Shown here in pieces: positions 42,657-50,836 of a DNA stretch of 64,000 nucleotides (position 1 is its first letter; every line of letters begins with the position of its first letter). The position numbers and the translations under genes were made by a program. The stretch covers positions 867,022 to 931,021 of the forward strand of contig NZ_LR701494.1 in the NCBI RefSeq assembly GCF_902498785.1. Direction: 5' to 3'. Under the pieces are notes generated by a model. The model was not told where the DNA came from. It ran no database searches and saw only the letters and a list, made by a program, of their open reading frames with translations. The stretch is from Sphingomonas sp. EC-HK361 (GTDB taxonomy: Bacteria > Pseudomonadota > Alphaproteobacteria > Sphingomonadales > Sphingomonadaceae).

Positions 42657-42907
42657 TGCAGAAGCGGGTCGAGACCGCCCTCGCGATCGAGCGCTGCGAG
42701 ATCGTCGGAGCCGCCGATATGGCGCCCGTCGATAAAGACCTGCGGCACCGTGGTGCGGCCGTTTGCGCGCTGGACCATCTCCCCGCGCTTTGGCCCGCCA
42801 AGCGTGATGTCATATTCGGTCGGCGTCACGCCCTTGGCGTCGAGCAGGCGCATCGCGCGCGCGCAATAGGGGCAAAAGGCCTTGGTGTAGATTTCGACGT
42901 TCGCCAT
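42653..42907 (-). CDS. grxC: Glutaredoxin 3
   Basis: 84 residues, dithiol glutaredoxin with active site CPYC (EIYTKAFCPYCARAM), cis-Pro in TTVPQVFIDG, and GG-D motif HIGGSDDLAAL for glutathione binding. Reduces disulfides using glutathione. ATG 42907 is preferred; the ATG three codons upstream lacks a ribosome site. It follows comF (stop 42913) by 5 bp, so comF, grxC and DUF1178 are one leftward operon, an arrangement common in alphaproteobacteria (recalled). Confidence 0.93.
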   Translation of the reverse strand: MANVEIYTKAFCPYCARAMRLLDAKGVTPTEYDITLGGPKRGEMVQRANGRTTVPQVFIDGRHIGGSDDLAALDREGGLDPLLQ

Positions 42908-42912
42908 GGGGT

Positions 42913-43713
42913 TCACCTGTGGTGCGCGACCTGACTTGTCAATGAATGCGCCGAAAGCGGGTCATCGCCCGCCATGTCGTCATCGCTCTCGATCACCCGC
43001 GCCCAGCACAGGATCGTGACGCGCGCGGCGCCTGCGCGCAGCAGGGCGCGGGTGCAGGCATCCGTGGTCGCCCCGCTGGTATAGACGTCGTCAACGAGCG
43101 CGATGCTCCTTCCCGCGATACGCTTCCGTGCAGGCGCGGGGACGTCGAACGCGCTGCCGACCATCTTCGCGCGCTCGCGGCGACCGAGGCCGCGCAGCGG
43201 CGGCGTCGCCCGCGTCCGCCGCAGCGCGAACGGATCGTGCGGCACGACGCTGCACCGCGATACGGCGTGCGCAATCAGGCTCGCCTGGTTGAACCCCCGG
43301 CTCCACAGCCGGCGACGATGGAGCGGCACCGGCACCAGAAGCTCGACATGCCCGGGCACCTGCCGCGCGACGAGTCGCCCGATTGTCTCCGCAAGCGCAC
43401 CCCGTCCGCCATATTTCAGGCGCAGCACGATATCGCGCGCGGTCGGGCCATAGGCGACCGCCGCGAAGATGCCGGAATGGCGCGGGGGGCTGGCGATGCA
43501 GGCCGCGCACTGCGCGCGCGCGCCACAGTGATGATCGAACGGCAACCGGCACGCCGCGCAGGCGGGATCGCCCAGGAAACGCAGGCCGCCCCAGCACCGC
43601 GCGCAAAAGCGGTGATCGGCATCGACGACCAGCCCGCAACCCGGACACCGCGGCGGGAGCGCCATCGCCGCGACCCGCGCCACGCCCCGCAATATGTGAC
43701 CCGCCCCGCCCAT
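42913..43713 (-). CDS. ComF family protein (amidophosphoribosyltransferase-like)
   Basis: About 266 residues. The N-terminal double zinc finger (RCPGCGLVVDADHRFCARCWGGLRF, then DPACAACRLPFDHHCGARAQCAAC) precedes a PRTase domain with the PRPP-binding loop ALVDDVYTSGATTDAC. ComF proteins help take up single-stranded DNA during transformation in other bacteria; whether this strain is competent is unknown. The start is uncertain: ATG 43713 gives an N-terminus with ILRGVARVA; ATG 43665 would start right at the zinc finger. The gene is divergent from the methyltransferase. Confidence 0.85.
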   Translation of the reverse strand: MGGAGHILRGVARVAAMALPPRCPGCGLVVDADHRFCARCWGGLRFLGDPACAACRLPFDHHCGARAQCAACIASPPRHSGIFAAVAYGPTARDIVLRLKYGGRGALAETIGRLVARQVPGHVELLVPVPLHRRRLWSRGFNQASLIAHAVSRCSVVPHDPFALRRTRATPPLRGLGRRERAKMVGSAFDVPAPARKRIAGRSIALVDDVYTSGATTDACTRALLRAGAARVTILCWARVIESDDDMAGDDPLSAHSLTSQVAHHR

Positions 43714-43755
43714 GCAGGCTTGTCGTCCGCCGCGGGCATCCCCACAAGCCCCCGA

Positions 43756-44610
43756 ATGACCGACGCCGAGATCTTCGACCGGAACGCCCGCAGGCGTTCC
43801 CGCGACCGGGCGGCCCCCTCGTTTGCCGACCACGATTTCCTGCGCGCCGCGATGATCGAAGGGCTCGTCGATCGCCTCGCCTCGGTGAAGCGCGCATTCG
43901 TCGATATGCTCGATCTCGGCTGCTTCGACGGCAGCGTCCCTGCCCCCGACGGCGCGCGCGTGGCGCGGCTCGACCCCGGCTTTGCCTTTGCGCGCAGTGC
44001 CGGCGCGGTGCAGGCGGACGAGGACAGGCCTCCGTTCGCCGATGCCAGTTTCGACCTGATCGTATCGGCCGGCGTGCTCGATACCGTCAACGACCTGCCC
44101 GGCGCACTGCTCCTCGCGCGGCGGATGCTGCGGCCGGACGGATTGTTCCTCGCCGCCTTCCTCGGTGCGCCGTCCCTGCCGACGCTGCGCGCCGCGCTCA
44201 GGTCGGCGGATGCGGACGAGCCCGCGCCTCACCTCCATCCCCAGGTCGATGTGCGCGCCGCCGGCGATCTGCTCAGCCGCGCGGGCTTTGCGCTTCCCGT
44301 GGCGGACAGCGAGACGCTCGACGTTCGCTATCCGCACGTCGGTCGTCTCGTCAAAGACCTGCGCGGCATGGCGGGGGGCAATTTGCTGCCCGGTCGCCGG
44401 CCGTTCACGCGCGAGCGCGCGGGACGGCTTGCCGAAGCCTTTCAGTCCGCCGCCGATCCCGACGGGCGCGTGGCAGAGCGGTTCACGCTGCTGTTCCTGA
44501 CCGGCTGGTCGCCCTCTCCCGATCAACCCAAGCCCGCGAAACGCGGCAGCGGCGTCACCTCGCTCGTCCACGCGCTCGGTCCCGGCGGCGTGCGGTCAGG
44601 CGATCAGTAA
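43756..44610 (+). CDS. SAM-dependent methyltransferase, NDUFAF5/BioC-like
   Basis: 284 residues. Begins MTDAEIFDRNARRRSRDRAAPSFADHDFLRAAMIEGLVDRL, followed by a SAM-binding strand FVDMLDLGCFDGSV, acidic RLDPGFAF and motif DASFDLIVSAGVLDTVNDLPGALLLARRMLRPDGLFLAAFLG. The start resembles NDUFAF5 proteins, which hydroxylate a complex I Arg in mitochondria; the alphaproteobacterial role is unsettled. Its last codons overlap the end of the receiver gene by 7 bp (convergent). Confidence 0.85.
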   Translation: MTDAEIFDRNARRRSRDRAAPSFADHDFLRAAMIEGLVDRLASVKRAFVDMLDLGCFDGSVPAPDGARVARLDPGFAFARSAGAVQADEDRPPFADASFDLIVSAGVLDTVNDLPGALLLARRMLRPDGLFLAAFLGAPSLPTLRAALRSADADEPAPHLHPQVDVRAAGDLLSRAGFALPVADSETLDVRYPHVGRLVKDLRGMAGGNLLPGRRPFTRERAGRLAEAFQSAADPDGRVAERFTLLFLTGWSPSPDQPKPAKRGSGVTSLVHALGPGGVRSGDQ

Positions 44611-44990
44611 AGCATCCCGTCCGAATCGCGGGCGAGCAGGCGCCCCATCGCGTCGAACAGCGCGTCCATCGCGACAGGCTTGAAGATCACGTCGTCCGCG
44701 CCCGCTTCGATACAGCGGTCACGCAGGTCGACTGCGGCGTCGGCCGTCACCACGATGATCGGCAGCTTCGCCTTCTCGTCCTCGCGCGCGCGGATGTGGC
44801 CGATCGCGGTGATACCATCCATGCCGGGCATGCGCAGGTCGACCAGGATCATGTCGAAATCCTGCGTATCGATGAGTTGCAGGCCTTCCTCGGCGCTCTC
44901 CGCCTCGGTCATCGTCGCCCCGGCCACGTCCAGCATGTCGCGCACCACGCGGCGGTTCATGCGGTCGTCCTCAATGAAGAGAATGTTCAA
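44604..44990 (-). CDS. Single-domain response regulator
   Basis: 128 residues, receiver only. Acidic pocket IEDDR (Asp8, Asp9), phosphoacceptor Asp51 in MILVDLRMPGMDG, Thr in VVTADA and Lys in IFKPV. No output domain, so it signals by protein contact or serves as phosphate shuttle, in the manner of DivK-like proteins. It is the third gene of the leftward EAL, histidine kinase, receiver run (57 bp after the kinase), so it is the likely phosphotransfer partner of that kinase. Confidence 0.92.
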   Translation of the reverse strand: MNILFIEDDRMNRRVVRDMLDVAGATMTEAESAEEGLQLIDTQDFDMILVDLRMPGMDGITAIGHIRAREDEKAKLPIIVVTADAAVDLRDRCIEAGADDVIFKPVAMDALFDAMGRLLARDSDGMLY

Positions 44991-45047
44991 CCTGGCCGCT
45001 TTCCGGGTCCCGGGCGCAAACCCGGTCCCTTGTAGGAAATCATCATG

Positions 45048-47498
45048 TCATGCCGCCTGCGATACAATCGCGGAGTCTGCAACACCATCGGCGGGAAATA
45101 GCGACGAAAGGAGTGCGTCGCGCGCAACCGGCTTTCCGATGATCCGGTCTACCCCTGTCGCACGCAGCATATCGACCATCGGATCCTCGGCGGGCCAGAG
45201 CAGCGACACGGCGACACCGCGCGCTTTCGCAGCGGCGACCAGGTGGGCCAGCGCAGCGTCAGGCTGTGCTTCGGCCCGCAAGGTGGCTTCATCGACCAAT
45301 ACACCCAATCCCGCGTGATCGGCAAGATGGCGCGCCGCCTCGGTCAGCGATCGCACGATGGTCACGTCCGCCGCGCGCGCCGTGAGGAGCGTCCGCAACA
45401 TGGCGCCAGTGATCGGGTTGCGATCGACGACGAGGAAGGCTGCCTTGGACGAACGATCCTCCGCCCGGGCGTCGTCCGCCAAAAGCAGCGGCAGATCGAC
45501 CGTGAACGTCGCGCCTTCGCCCGGCACGCTCGCGACGCTCACCGTTCCGCCCATCGCGGTCGCGATCTTGCGGCAGATCGCAAGCCCCAGCCCGGTCCCG
45601 CCGAACTGCCGGGTCGTGCCGGCATCGGCTTGACGGAACGCCTCGAAGATCGCTTCGTGCTGGTCCGCGGCGATGCCGATCCCGGTATCGGACACGACGA
45701 CCTGATAGCGACCCTCGCCGACCTTTCGCGCGCCAAGCGTCACGCGCCCGGCCGGCGTGAATTTCACCGCATTGGACAACAGGTTGAACACGATCTGCCG
45801 CAAACGCCCCGGATCGCCCAGAATCATCGCCGGGCAGTCGGACAGTTCCAGCGCGAAGGACAGACCGCGCGCGCGCGCCTGTTCTTCCCAGATGCGCGAT
45901 GTTTCGGTCAGCGTGTGGCACAGATCGACGGGGATCGCCTCGACCGTCAGATTGCCCGTCTCCATCTTGGCGACGTCCAGGATGTCGTCGACAAGCGCCT
46001 TCATGGTCACGCCGGCGGCGTGGACGATCTTCACCCGGTCGCGCACGTCGCCGCCGACACGCTCGTCGCGCAGCATCACCTGCGTCATGCCGAGAATGCC
46101 GTTCAGCGGGGTGCGGATTTCGTGGCTCGTCGTCGCGAGGAACTCCGTCTTGGCGGACAGGGCCTTGCCAAGCGCGACGTTGCTGAATTCGAGATCGATA
46201 TTGGCGGCGCGGACCTCGTTGCGGCTGCGGCGGATCGCGGCGAGCGCGAAGGCGAGCAGCGCGATGACGATCGCGACCGCGACCGCGGCGCCGCCGAAGA
46301 CGATGCGCTGCGTGCGGGCACGCGCTCGCTCGAACTGTGCCGTACGCCGTGCGTCCTCGGCGGCGAGCTTCGCGATCTTGACTTCCTGGTTCGCGAAATC
46401 GAAGCGCGCCCCCATCAGTGCCGCACTGTTCGAGCGCGCGATCTCGGTCGCGTCGTCGTCGAGCCGCTTCCACGCCGCGAGATGCGCGAGCGCAAGCGAA
46501 TCATTCCCCAGCGCGCGGTAGGTTTCGTAGGCGGTGCGGTGCGCCTCGCGGTCGGCGAGCGTCGTCGTTTTGAGATCAACCCCCGCGAAGACCCGCTGAA
46601 GCAGGCCCGCAGCGCGTGCGTAATCGCGGTGCTGGAGCGCCGCCTGCGCGGCGACAGGAAAAAGCTGGCTCCGGAATGCCGAAGCGGCTGGTTGCGATGT
46701 GATCGCAAATGCCTTTGCGATTGCGCGGTCTGCACCGCCAACATCTCCGGCAAGCAGCGACACCCGCGCGGCATTGTTCAGAACCGTCGCAGCCAACAAG
46801 GGACTATGCATCGCCTCGGCGAGTTCGGTCGCAGACCGGAAGTCCTGCGCGGCGGCCGTATAACGACCGAGCTCCTTCAGCGCATTGCCCCGGCCGTTAT
46901 AGATCGCGACCGACAGGCCGGGATCGGCCTTGTACACGTCGATCGCCTGCCCGAAATATTTAAGCGCATTCGCATGATCGTTGGCACCGGCATATAGTGA
47001 AGCGATCTGGATGAGCGCCTTGGCCCGACTACGCAGATCGCCAAGTTTCAGATAAATCGCATGCGCGGACTGGTAGTTTGCGAGGGCGGTAGCAACGGAC
47101 CCGTTTGCGGTATTTATCCAGCCTAGCGATAGCAGCACGTCGCCGGCCAGCTGCGTCTGTGGGGCCCTCTGTTTGGCGATGCGCCAAGCCGCTTCGATGT
47201 GGGGACGCGCTAGATCGACTGCATTAAGTCGAAGTTGCGCTTCGCCCTCAAGCCATTCTGCCGTGGCGTGTTTGATGTAGCGGTCATCATCTGGCGGCAG
47301 CGTATCCGCGATGCGGCCAGCGATTTGCGCTTTGCCAACCGCGCGAGCGGGATCGACCTGCATCGTAGCCCGGGCGTCAGCGATCGCCCTTTCAAAGCGT
47401 GTCGATGCGTCCTCCGCCATGCCCCTGCTGGAACACAGCATCAGCAGGAATCCCGCTGCCAGCCCAACGACCGCTCGCACTCTCAGGCCCGCTTCCAA
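45048..47498 (-). CDS. TPR-sensor hybrid histidine kinase
   Basis: 816 residues. Signal sequence (VVGLAAGFLLMLCSSRGMAEDA), a periplasmic domain of about 350 residues with tetratricopeptide repeats (ALANYQSAHAIYLKLGDLRSRAKALIQIASLYAGANDHANALKYFGQAIDVYK and others), one helix (VFGGAAVAVAIVIALLAFALAA, near 410), HisKA with SHEIRTPLNG (about 460), HATPase with VFNLLSNAVKFTPAG, DTGIGI and GGTGLGLAIC, and a C-terminal receiver-like domain. In this last part Asp in FLVVDRN and VLVDEATL and Lys in IGKPV are kept, but sequence is divergent. It overlaps the EAL gene by 16 bp, so the two are coupled. Confidence 0.92.
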   Translation of the reverse strand: MEAGLRVRAVVGLAAGFLLMLCSSRGMAEDASTRFERAIADARATMQVDPARAVGKAQIAGRIADTLPPDDDRYIKHATAEWLEGEAQLRLNAVDLARPHIEAAWRIAKQRAPQTQLAGDVLLSLGWINTANGSVATALANYQSAHAIYLKLGDLRSRAKALIQIASLYAGANDHANALKYFGQAIDVYKADPGLSVAIYNGRGNALKELGRYTAAAQDFRSATELAEAMHSPLLAATVLNNAARVSLLAGDVGGADRAIAKAFAITSQPAASAFRSQLFPVAAQAALQHRDYARAAGLLQRVFAGVDLKTTTLADREAHRTAYETYRALGNDSLALAHLAAWKRLDDDATEIARSNSAALMGARFDFANQEVKIAKLAAEDARRTAQFERARARTQRIVFGGAAVAVAIVIALLAFALAAIRRSRNEVRAANIDLEFSNVALGKALSAKTEFLATTSHEIRTPLNGILGMTQVMLRDERVGGDVRDRVKIVHAAGVTMKALVDDILDVAKMETGNLTVEAIPVDLCHTLTETSRIWEEQARARGLSFALELSDCPAMILGDPGRLRQIVFNLLSNAVKFTPAGRVTLGARKVGEGRYQVVVSDTGIGIAADQHEAIFEAFRQADAGTTRQFGGTGLGLAICRKIATAMGGTVSVASVPGEGATFTVDLPLLLADDARAEDRSSKAAFLVVDRNPITGAMLRTLLTARAADVTIVRSLTEAARHLADHAGLGVLVDEATLRAEAQPDAALAHLVAAAKARGVAVSLLWPAEDPMVDMLRATGVDRIIGKPVARDALLSSLFPADGVADSAIVSQAA

Positions 47499-48808
47499 GA
47501 GGTTGCCAGACGCCGATAGGTGTCGCGCGTTTCCCGCGACGTATCGCGATACTTCTCCTCATCCAGAAACGTCACGAGCGCGTCAAAGCCGATCGGGCGG
47601 GAGATGAGAAATCCCTGCACCATGTCGCAGCCCATGACCGTCAGCAGCGCCAGCGCCGCGTGCGTTTCCACACCTTCGGCCACGACCTCCATCTCGAGCG
47701 CATGGGCAAGGTCGATCGTCGAACGCACGATCAGCGGATCGCGATTGGAGCTGGTCAGCTGAGTCACGAACAGCTTGTCGATCTTGAGCTCGCGCGCCGG
47801 CAATTGCTTCATATAGGCAAGCGACGACAATCCGGCGCCATAGTCGTCGATCGCGATCGTCACACCGATATCGGCAAACGCCTGCAAATGGGTGATCGCG
47901 CTGGAGGGATCGCGGATGACCGACGTCTCGGTGATCTCGAACCCCAGAAGCGCGCCCGATCCTTCGACAAGCGCACAGACTTCCTGCACGAATACCGGGT
48001 CGCTCACCAGTTGACCGGAGATGTTGACGAAGACCCGGAGCGGATGCCCGATCGCGACGAGGCGGCGCTGGTCGGTTATCGCCTGGCGCAGCGTCCACAG
48101 CGTCAGCGCGCCGATGAGGTTCGCTTTTTCCGCCACCCCGATGAAGTCGCCCGGATAGACGAGCCCGCGTTCCGGGTGCCGCCACCTGACCAGCGCCTCG
48201 ATACTGGTGATTTCCTGTCGCCGCACATGCACCTTGGGCTGATAGTGCAGCACGAGCTGATCTTCGCTGAGCGCGGTGGACAGCTCGGCAGCAAGGCGGC
48301 GCGTTTCGCGGGCGCTCTGGCTGCGCAGTTCGGGCGGCCCCGCCCGCTCCGCGACATGCAGGTCGAACAGCGCGATCTCGGCCTCTTCCGCCAGCCGCGT
48401 GTCATCGGCGGTCACAGCGGGCGCGCTCGCCGTGCCGAAGACCATATCGACCTGCGCCGGACGATCGCCGACCAGGATCGTCTCGTCGCAGACCTGATAA
48501 ATCTCCGCCAGCATCGCATCAACGTCGCGCGCCATCGCGGCCTCGAAATCGACCTCGACCAGTCTTCGGCCGGCAACGGTGACCCGCAATCGCTCATCGA
48601 CCCGCGAAATGCACTTTGCCATCTCGGCGGCGATCGACCCGGCGGCAGCGACGCCCAGATCGCGCCGCAAGGCATCGAAGTTCGCAATCTCGCCGAGCAG
48701 ATGAAAACGCCACCCCGCATCGCGCAATTCGGCGGCGCGCGCTTCTACCGCATCCGCCGACAGACCGGCTGGCGTTTCGCTCGAAGGATCCTGCGCGCGC
48801 AAGCTCAT
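47483..48808 (-). CDS. EAL-domain cyclic di-GMP phosphodiesterase with degenerate GGDEF domain
   Basis: 441 residues. The C-terminal EAL domain (from about residue 185) has all main catalytic residues: EALVRW, VNISGQL, FEITETSV, AIDDYGAGLSSL, ELKIDK, VVAEGVET and VQGFLISRP, so it should degrade cyclic di-GMP. The N-terminal 170 residues are a GGDEF-like fold in which the signature has become RVTVAGRRLVEVDF, so no cyclase activity is expected. No sensor or membrane segment. It heads the operon with the histidine kinase and receiver. A CtrA-type site lies about 100 bp upstream. Confidence 0.92.
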   Translation of the reverse strand: MSLRAQDPSSETPAGLSADAVEARAAELRDAGWRFHLLGEIANFDALRRDLGVAAAGSIAAEMAKCISRVDERLRVTVAGRRLVEVDFEAAMARDVDAMLAEIYQVCDETILVGDRPAQVDMVFGTASAPAVTADDTRLAEEAEIALFDLHVAERAGPPELRSQSARETRRLAAELSTALSEDQLVLHYQPKVHVRRQEITSIEALVRWRHPERGLVYPGDFIGVAEKANLIGALTLWTLRQAITDQRRLVAIGHPLRVFVNISGQLVSDPVFVQEVCALVEGSGALLGFEITETSVIRDPSSAITHLQAFADIGVTIAIDDYGAGLSSLAYMKQLPARELKIDKLFVTQLTSSNRDPLIVRSTIDLAHALEMEVVAEGVETHAALALLTVMGCDMVQGFLISRPIGFDALVTFLDEEKYRDTSRETRDTYRRLATSWKRA

Positions 48809-48908
48809 GCCACCGCACTACGGCCGAATGCTTGACGATCCCTTTACGAATGGCGCGGAGCTCACCCTGCTCCGTCGCCAGGTGATGGTTAACACAATTG
48901 AGAAAAGG

Positions 48909-48924
48909 TTAAGAATCCCTTAAC
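48909..48924. promoter_or_regulatory. CtrA-type binding site
   Basis: TTAA-GAATCCC-TTAAC is an exact match to the CtrA consensus TTAA-N7-TTAAC. It is also part of the palindrome GTTAAG-AATCC-CTTAAC. On the minus strand, 14-17 bp past the second TTAA lies GTTAAC, a plausible -10 region for the EAL operon; on the plus strand the short transcript starts within 60 bp. Either or both could be controlled by CtrA. Confidence 0.65.
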
Positions 48925-48969
48925 AATCGATCGCAACCCCTCGGGGCTGCCGCATAAGGGAGAAGGCAA

Positions 48970-49023
48970 ATGCTCGCGTTCATCATCGCGCTTGTCTATG
49001 GCAACGAAATCAAGCCTTGGTAA
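48970..49023 (+). CDS. 17-residue small protein
   Basis: Product MLAFIIALVYGNEIKPW: a hydrophobic N-terminal half and a polar end. The ATG is preceded by GGGAGAAGGCAA, a very good ribosome site, and the stop TAA is followed 80 bp later by a strong terminator. No family known. The transcript could also work as a small RNA. Confidence 0.45.
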   Translation: MLAFIIALVYGNEIKPW

Positions 49024-49102
49024 GCGAATTTGCGTGACGAGTGGCGGGAGTCGGCCTGATTCAAGGGCTTGATGATCGCAGTGTCACTGCAATGAAGTAA
49101 TT

Positions 49103-49136
49103 GCGGCCGATGTCTCACCGGACATCGGCCGCTTTT
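49103..49136 (+). terminator. Strong intrinsic terminator
   Basis: GCGGCCGATGTC and GACATCGGCCGC form a perfect 12-bp stem with loop TCACCG, directly followed by TTTT. The T tract is only on the plus strand, so it ends the rightward short transcript. On the other strand it gives a weak stop for the monooxygenase gene. Confidence 0.9.
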
Positions 49137-49281
49137 CATATGGGTTGATGTCGCTTCCGGCTTCGGTCCCGAATCGGCACAGATCGATGCAGCGCACGCG
49201 CGACTGGAATCGCAGCCTGAGGTTCGCCGACGCAGCTTTTCCAAAGATTGATCGGCTGCGCGACCAGCACGACCGCGCGGA

Positions 49282-50766
49282 TTATGCCGCCTTGCGTCGC
49301 CGCTCGGGATCGGGGTTCGAGAATTCCATGCTGTCGTCGATCGACCCCAGCCGCAGCGCCATGACGTCGAGCGCGTAATTCTGGTTGAGCCGCCACGGCT
49401 TGCGAACCCCCTGCTTCGGCAGATGCGCAAGTGCGCGCTGGACGTAGCCCGAGGAGAAGCTGAGAAACGGTTCGGCCTCGACCTCGCCCGGCCGCAGGCG
49501 CGGCGTTGCCTGGCGCAGCCCGCGCTTCTTCATCACGTTGAGCAACCGGCAGACATATTGCGCGGTCAGGTCCGCCTTCAGCGTCCAGGACGCGTTGGTG
49601 TAACCGAACGTCAGCGCCAGATTGGGCACGTTCGACAGCATCATGCCCTTATATTGCAGCGTCTGCGCGAGATCGATTGCCACGCCGTCCACCGCGAACG
49701 TCATGCCGCCCGCCAGCTGCATGTCGAGTCCCGTCGCCGTCACGATGATGTCCGCGGGCAGGGTTTCGCCCGAAGCCAGCCTGATCCCCTCCGGCACGAA
49801 CCGGTCGATCGTGTCGGTGACGACCGAGGCGCCGCCCGCCCGGATCGCGTCGAACAGGTCCGCGTCCGGCACCAGGCACAGTCGCTGATCCCACGGGTTG
49901 TAGCGCGGGGTGAAATGGGTCGCGACGTCGTAATCCGGCCCCAGATGCTCGCGCACCATGCCGATGATCCGGTCCTTCACGCGGGCAGGCTTCCTGCGCG
50001 CGAGACGATAGAAGAACATCCCGAAACCGACATTCTTCCACCGCGTCAGCCGGTATGCGGTCTTCGCGGGCAGCTTCGCACGCAGCCAGTTCGCGATCGG
50101 GTCCTGCGCCGGGCGTGACACGACATAGGTCGGCGAGCGCTGCAGCATCGTCACATGCGCCGCGGCCTTCGCCATTTCCGGTACGAGCGTCACCGCCGTC
50201 GCGCCGCTGCCGATCACGACGACGCGCTTGCCAGAGTAATCGAGTGCTTCGGGCCAGTGCTGCGGGTGGACGATCGCGCCCGCGAAGTCCGCCGCGCCGG
50301 CAAATTCGGGCGAATAGCCCTGCGCGTAGTTATAATAGCCGCTGCACAATGACAGGAAATTGCAGGTAAAGGTGACCGGCACGCCGTCCTTCGTCGCATG
50401 CAGCGTCCACGCGGCGTCCTCGCTCGACCATTCGGCGCGCAGGACGCGGATGCCGAACTGGATATGCCGCTCGAGATCATTCTCGCACGCCGTCTCGCGA
50501 ACATACTCGCGGATCGAAGGGCCATCGGCGATCGCCTTCGCCGCGGTCCACGGCTTGAACGCATAGCCAAGCGTATGCATGTCCGAGTCGGATCGGATGC
50601 CGGGGTAGCGAAACAGGTCCCAGGTGCCGCCGATCGCGTCCCTGCTCTCCAGAATCGCGAAGCTTCGGTCGGGGCAGCGCGTCTTCAGATAATAGGCGGC
50701 GCCGATCCCGGACAAGCCGGCGCCGACGATGACGACGTCGAAATGGGCATGGGTCTGCTCGGGCAT
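49282..50766 (-). CDS. Flavin-dependent (Baeyer-Villiger-type) monooxygenase
   Basis: 494 residues. Two Rossmann motifs, FAD (VVIVGAGLSGIGAAYYL) and NADPH (VVVIGSGATAVTLV), flank the Baeyer-Villiger fingerprint F-x-G-x3-H-x3-W seen in FAGAIVHPQHWP. GTWDLFRYPGIRSDSDMHTLGYAFKPW is a typical active-site loop. Turns ketones into esters or lactones, or oxidises N/S atoms; substrate unknown. ATG 50766 is used; the longer frame runs into the tamB end and is not family-like. A terminator-like stem lies beyond its stop. Confidence 0.92.
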   Translation of the reverse strand: MPEQTHAHFDVVIVGAGLSGIGAAYYLKTRCPDRSFAILESRDAIGGTWDLFRYPGIRSDSDMHTLGYAFKPWTAAKAIADGPSIREYVRETACENDLERHIQFGIRVLRAEWSSEDAAWTLHATKDGVPVTFTCNFLSLCSGYYNYAQGYSPEFAGAADFAGAIVHPQHWPEALDYSGKRVVVIGSGATAVTLVPEMAKAAAHVTMLQRSPTYVVSRPAQDPIANWLRAKLPAKTAYRLTRWKNVGFGMFFYRLARRKPARVKDRIIGMVREHLGPDYDVATHFTPRYNPWDQRLCLVPDADLFDAIRAGGASVVTDTIDRFVPEGIRLASGETLPADIIVTATGLDMQLAGGMTFAVDGVAIDLAQTLQYKGMMLSNVPNLALTFGYTNASWTLKADLTAQYVCRLLNVMKKRGLRQATPRLRPGEVEAEPFLSFSSGYVQRALAHLPKQGVRKPWRLNQNYALDVMALRLGSIDDSMEFSNPDPERRRKAA

Positions 50767-50836
50767 GGCGGCGATCCTCTCGCGATACCCGATATTCGAT
50801 TTTTCCGTTTCGGAAAAGAACCCATCTGTGTGGGCG

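Larger units (their letters stand above)
48809..49281. other. 473-bp intergenic region holding a CtrA box, a short ORF and a terminator
   Basis: The region between the divergent-facing EAL gene (start 48808) and the stop of the monooxygenase gene (49282) contains the CtrA-type site, a 17-codon ORF with ribosome site, and a strong plus-strand terminator. These are listed separately. No other coding sequence is seen. Confidence 0.7.

Noticed and set aside
48998-49072. Alternative 24-codon ORF overlapping the 17-codon ORF
   Set aside because: No ribosome site at the right distance; the first ATG has the better one.
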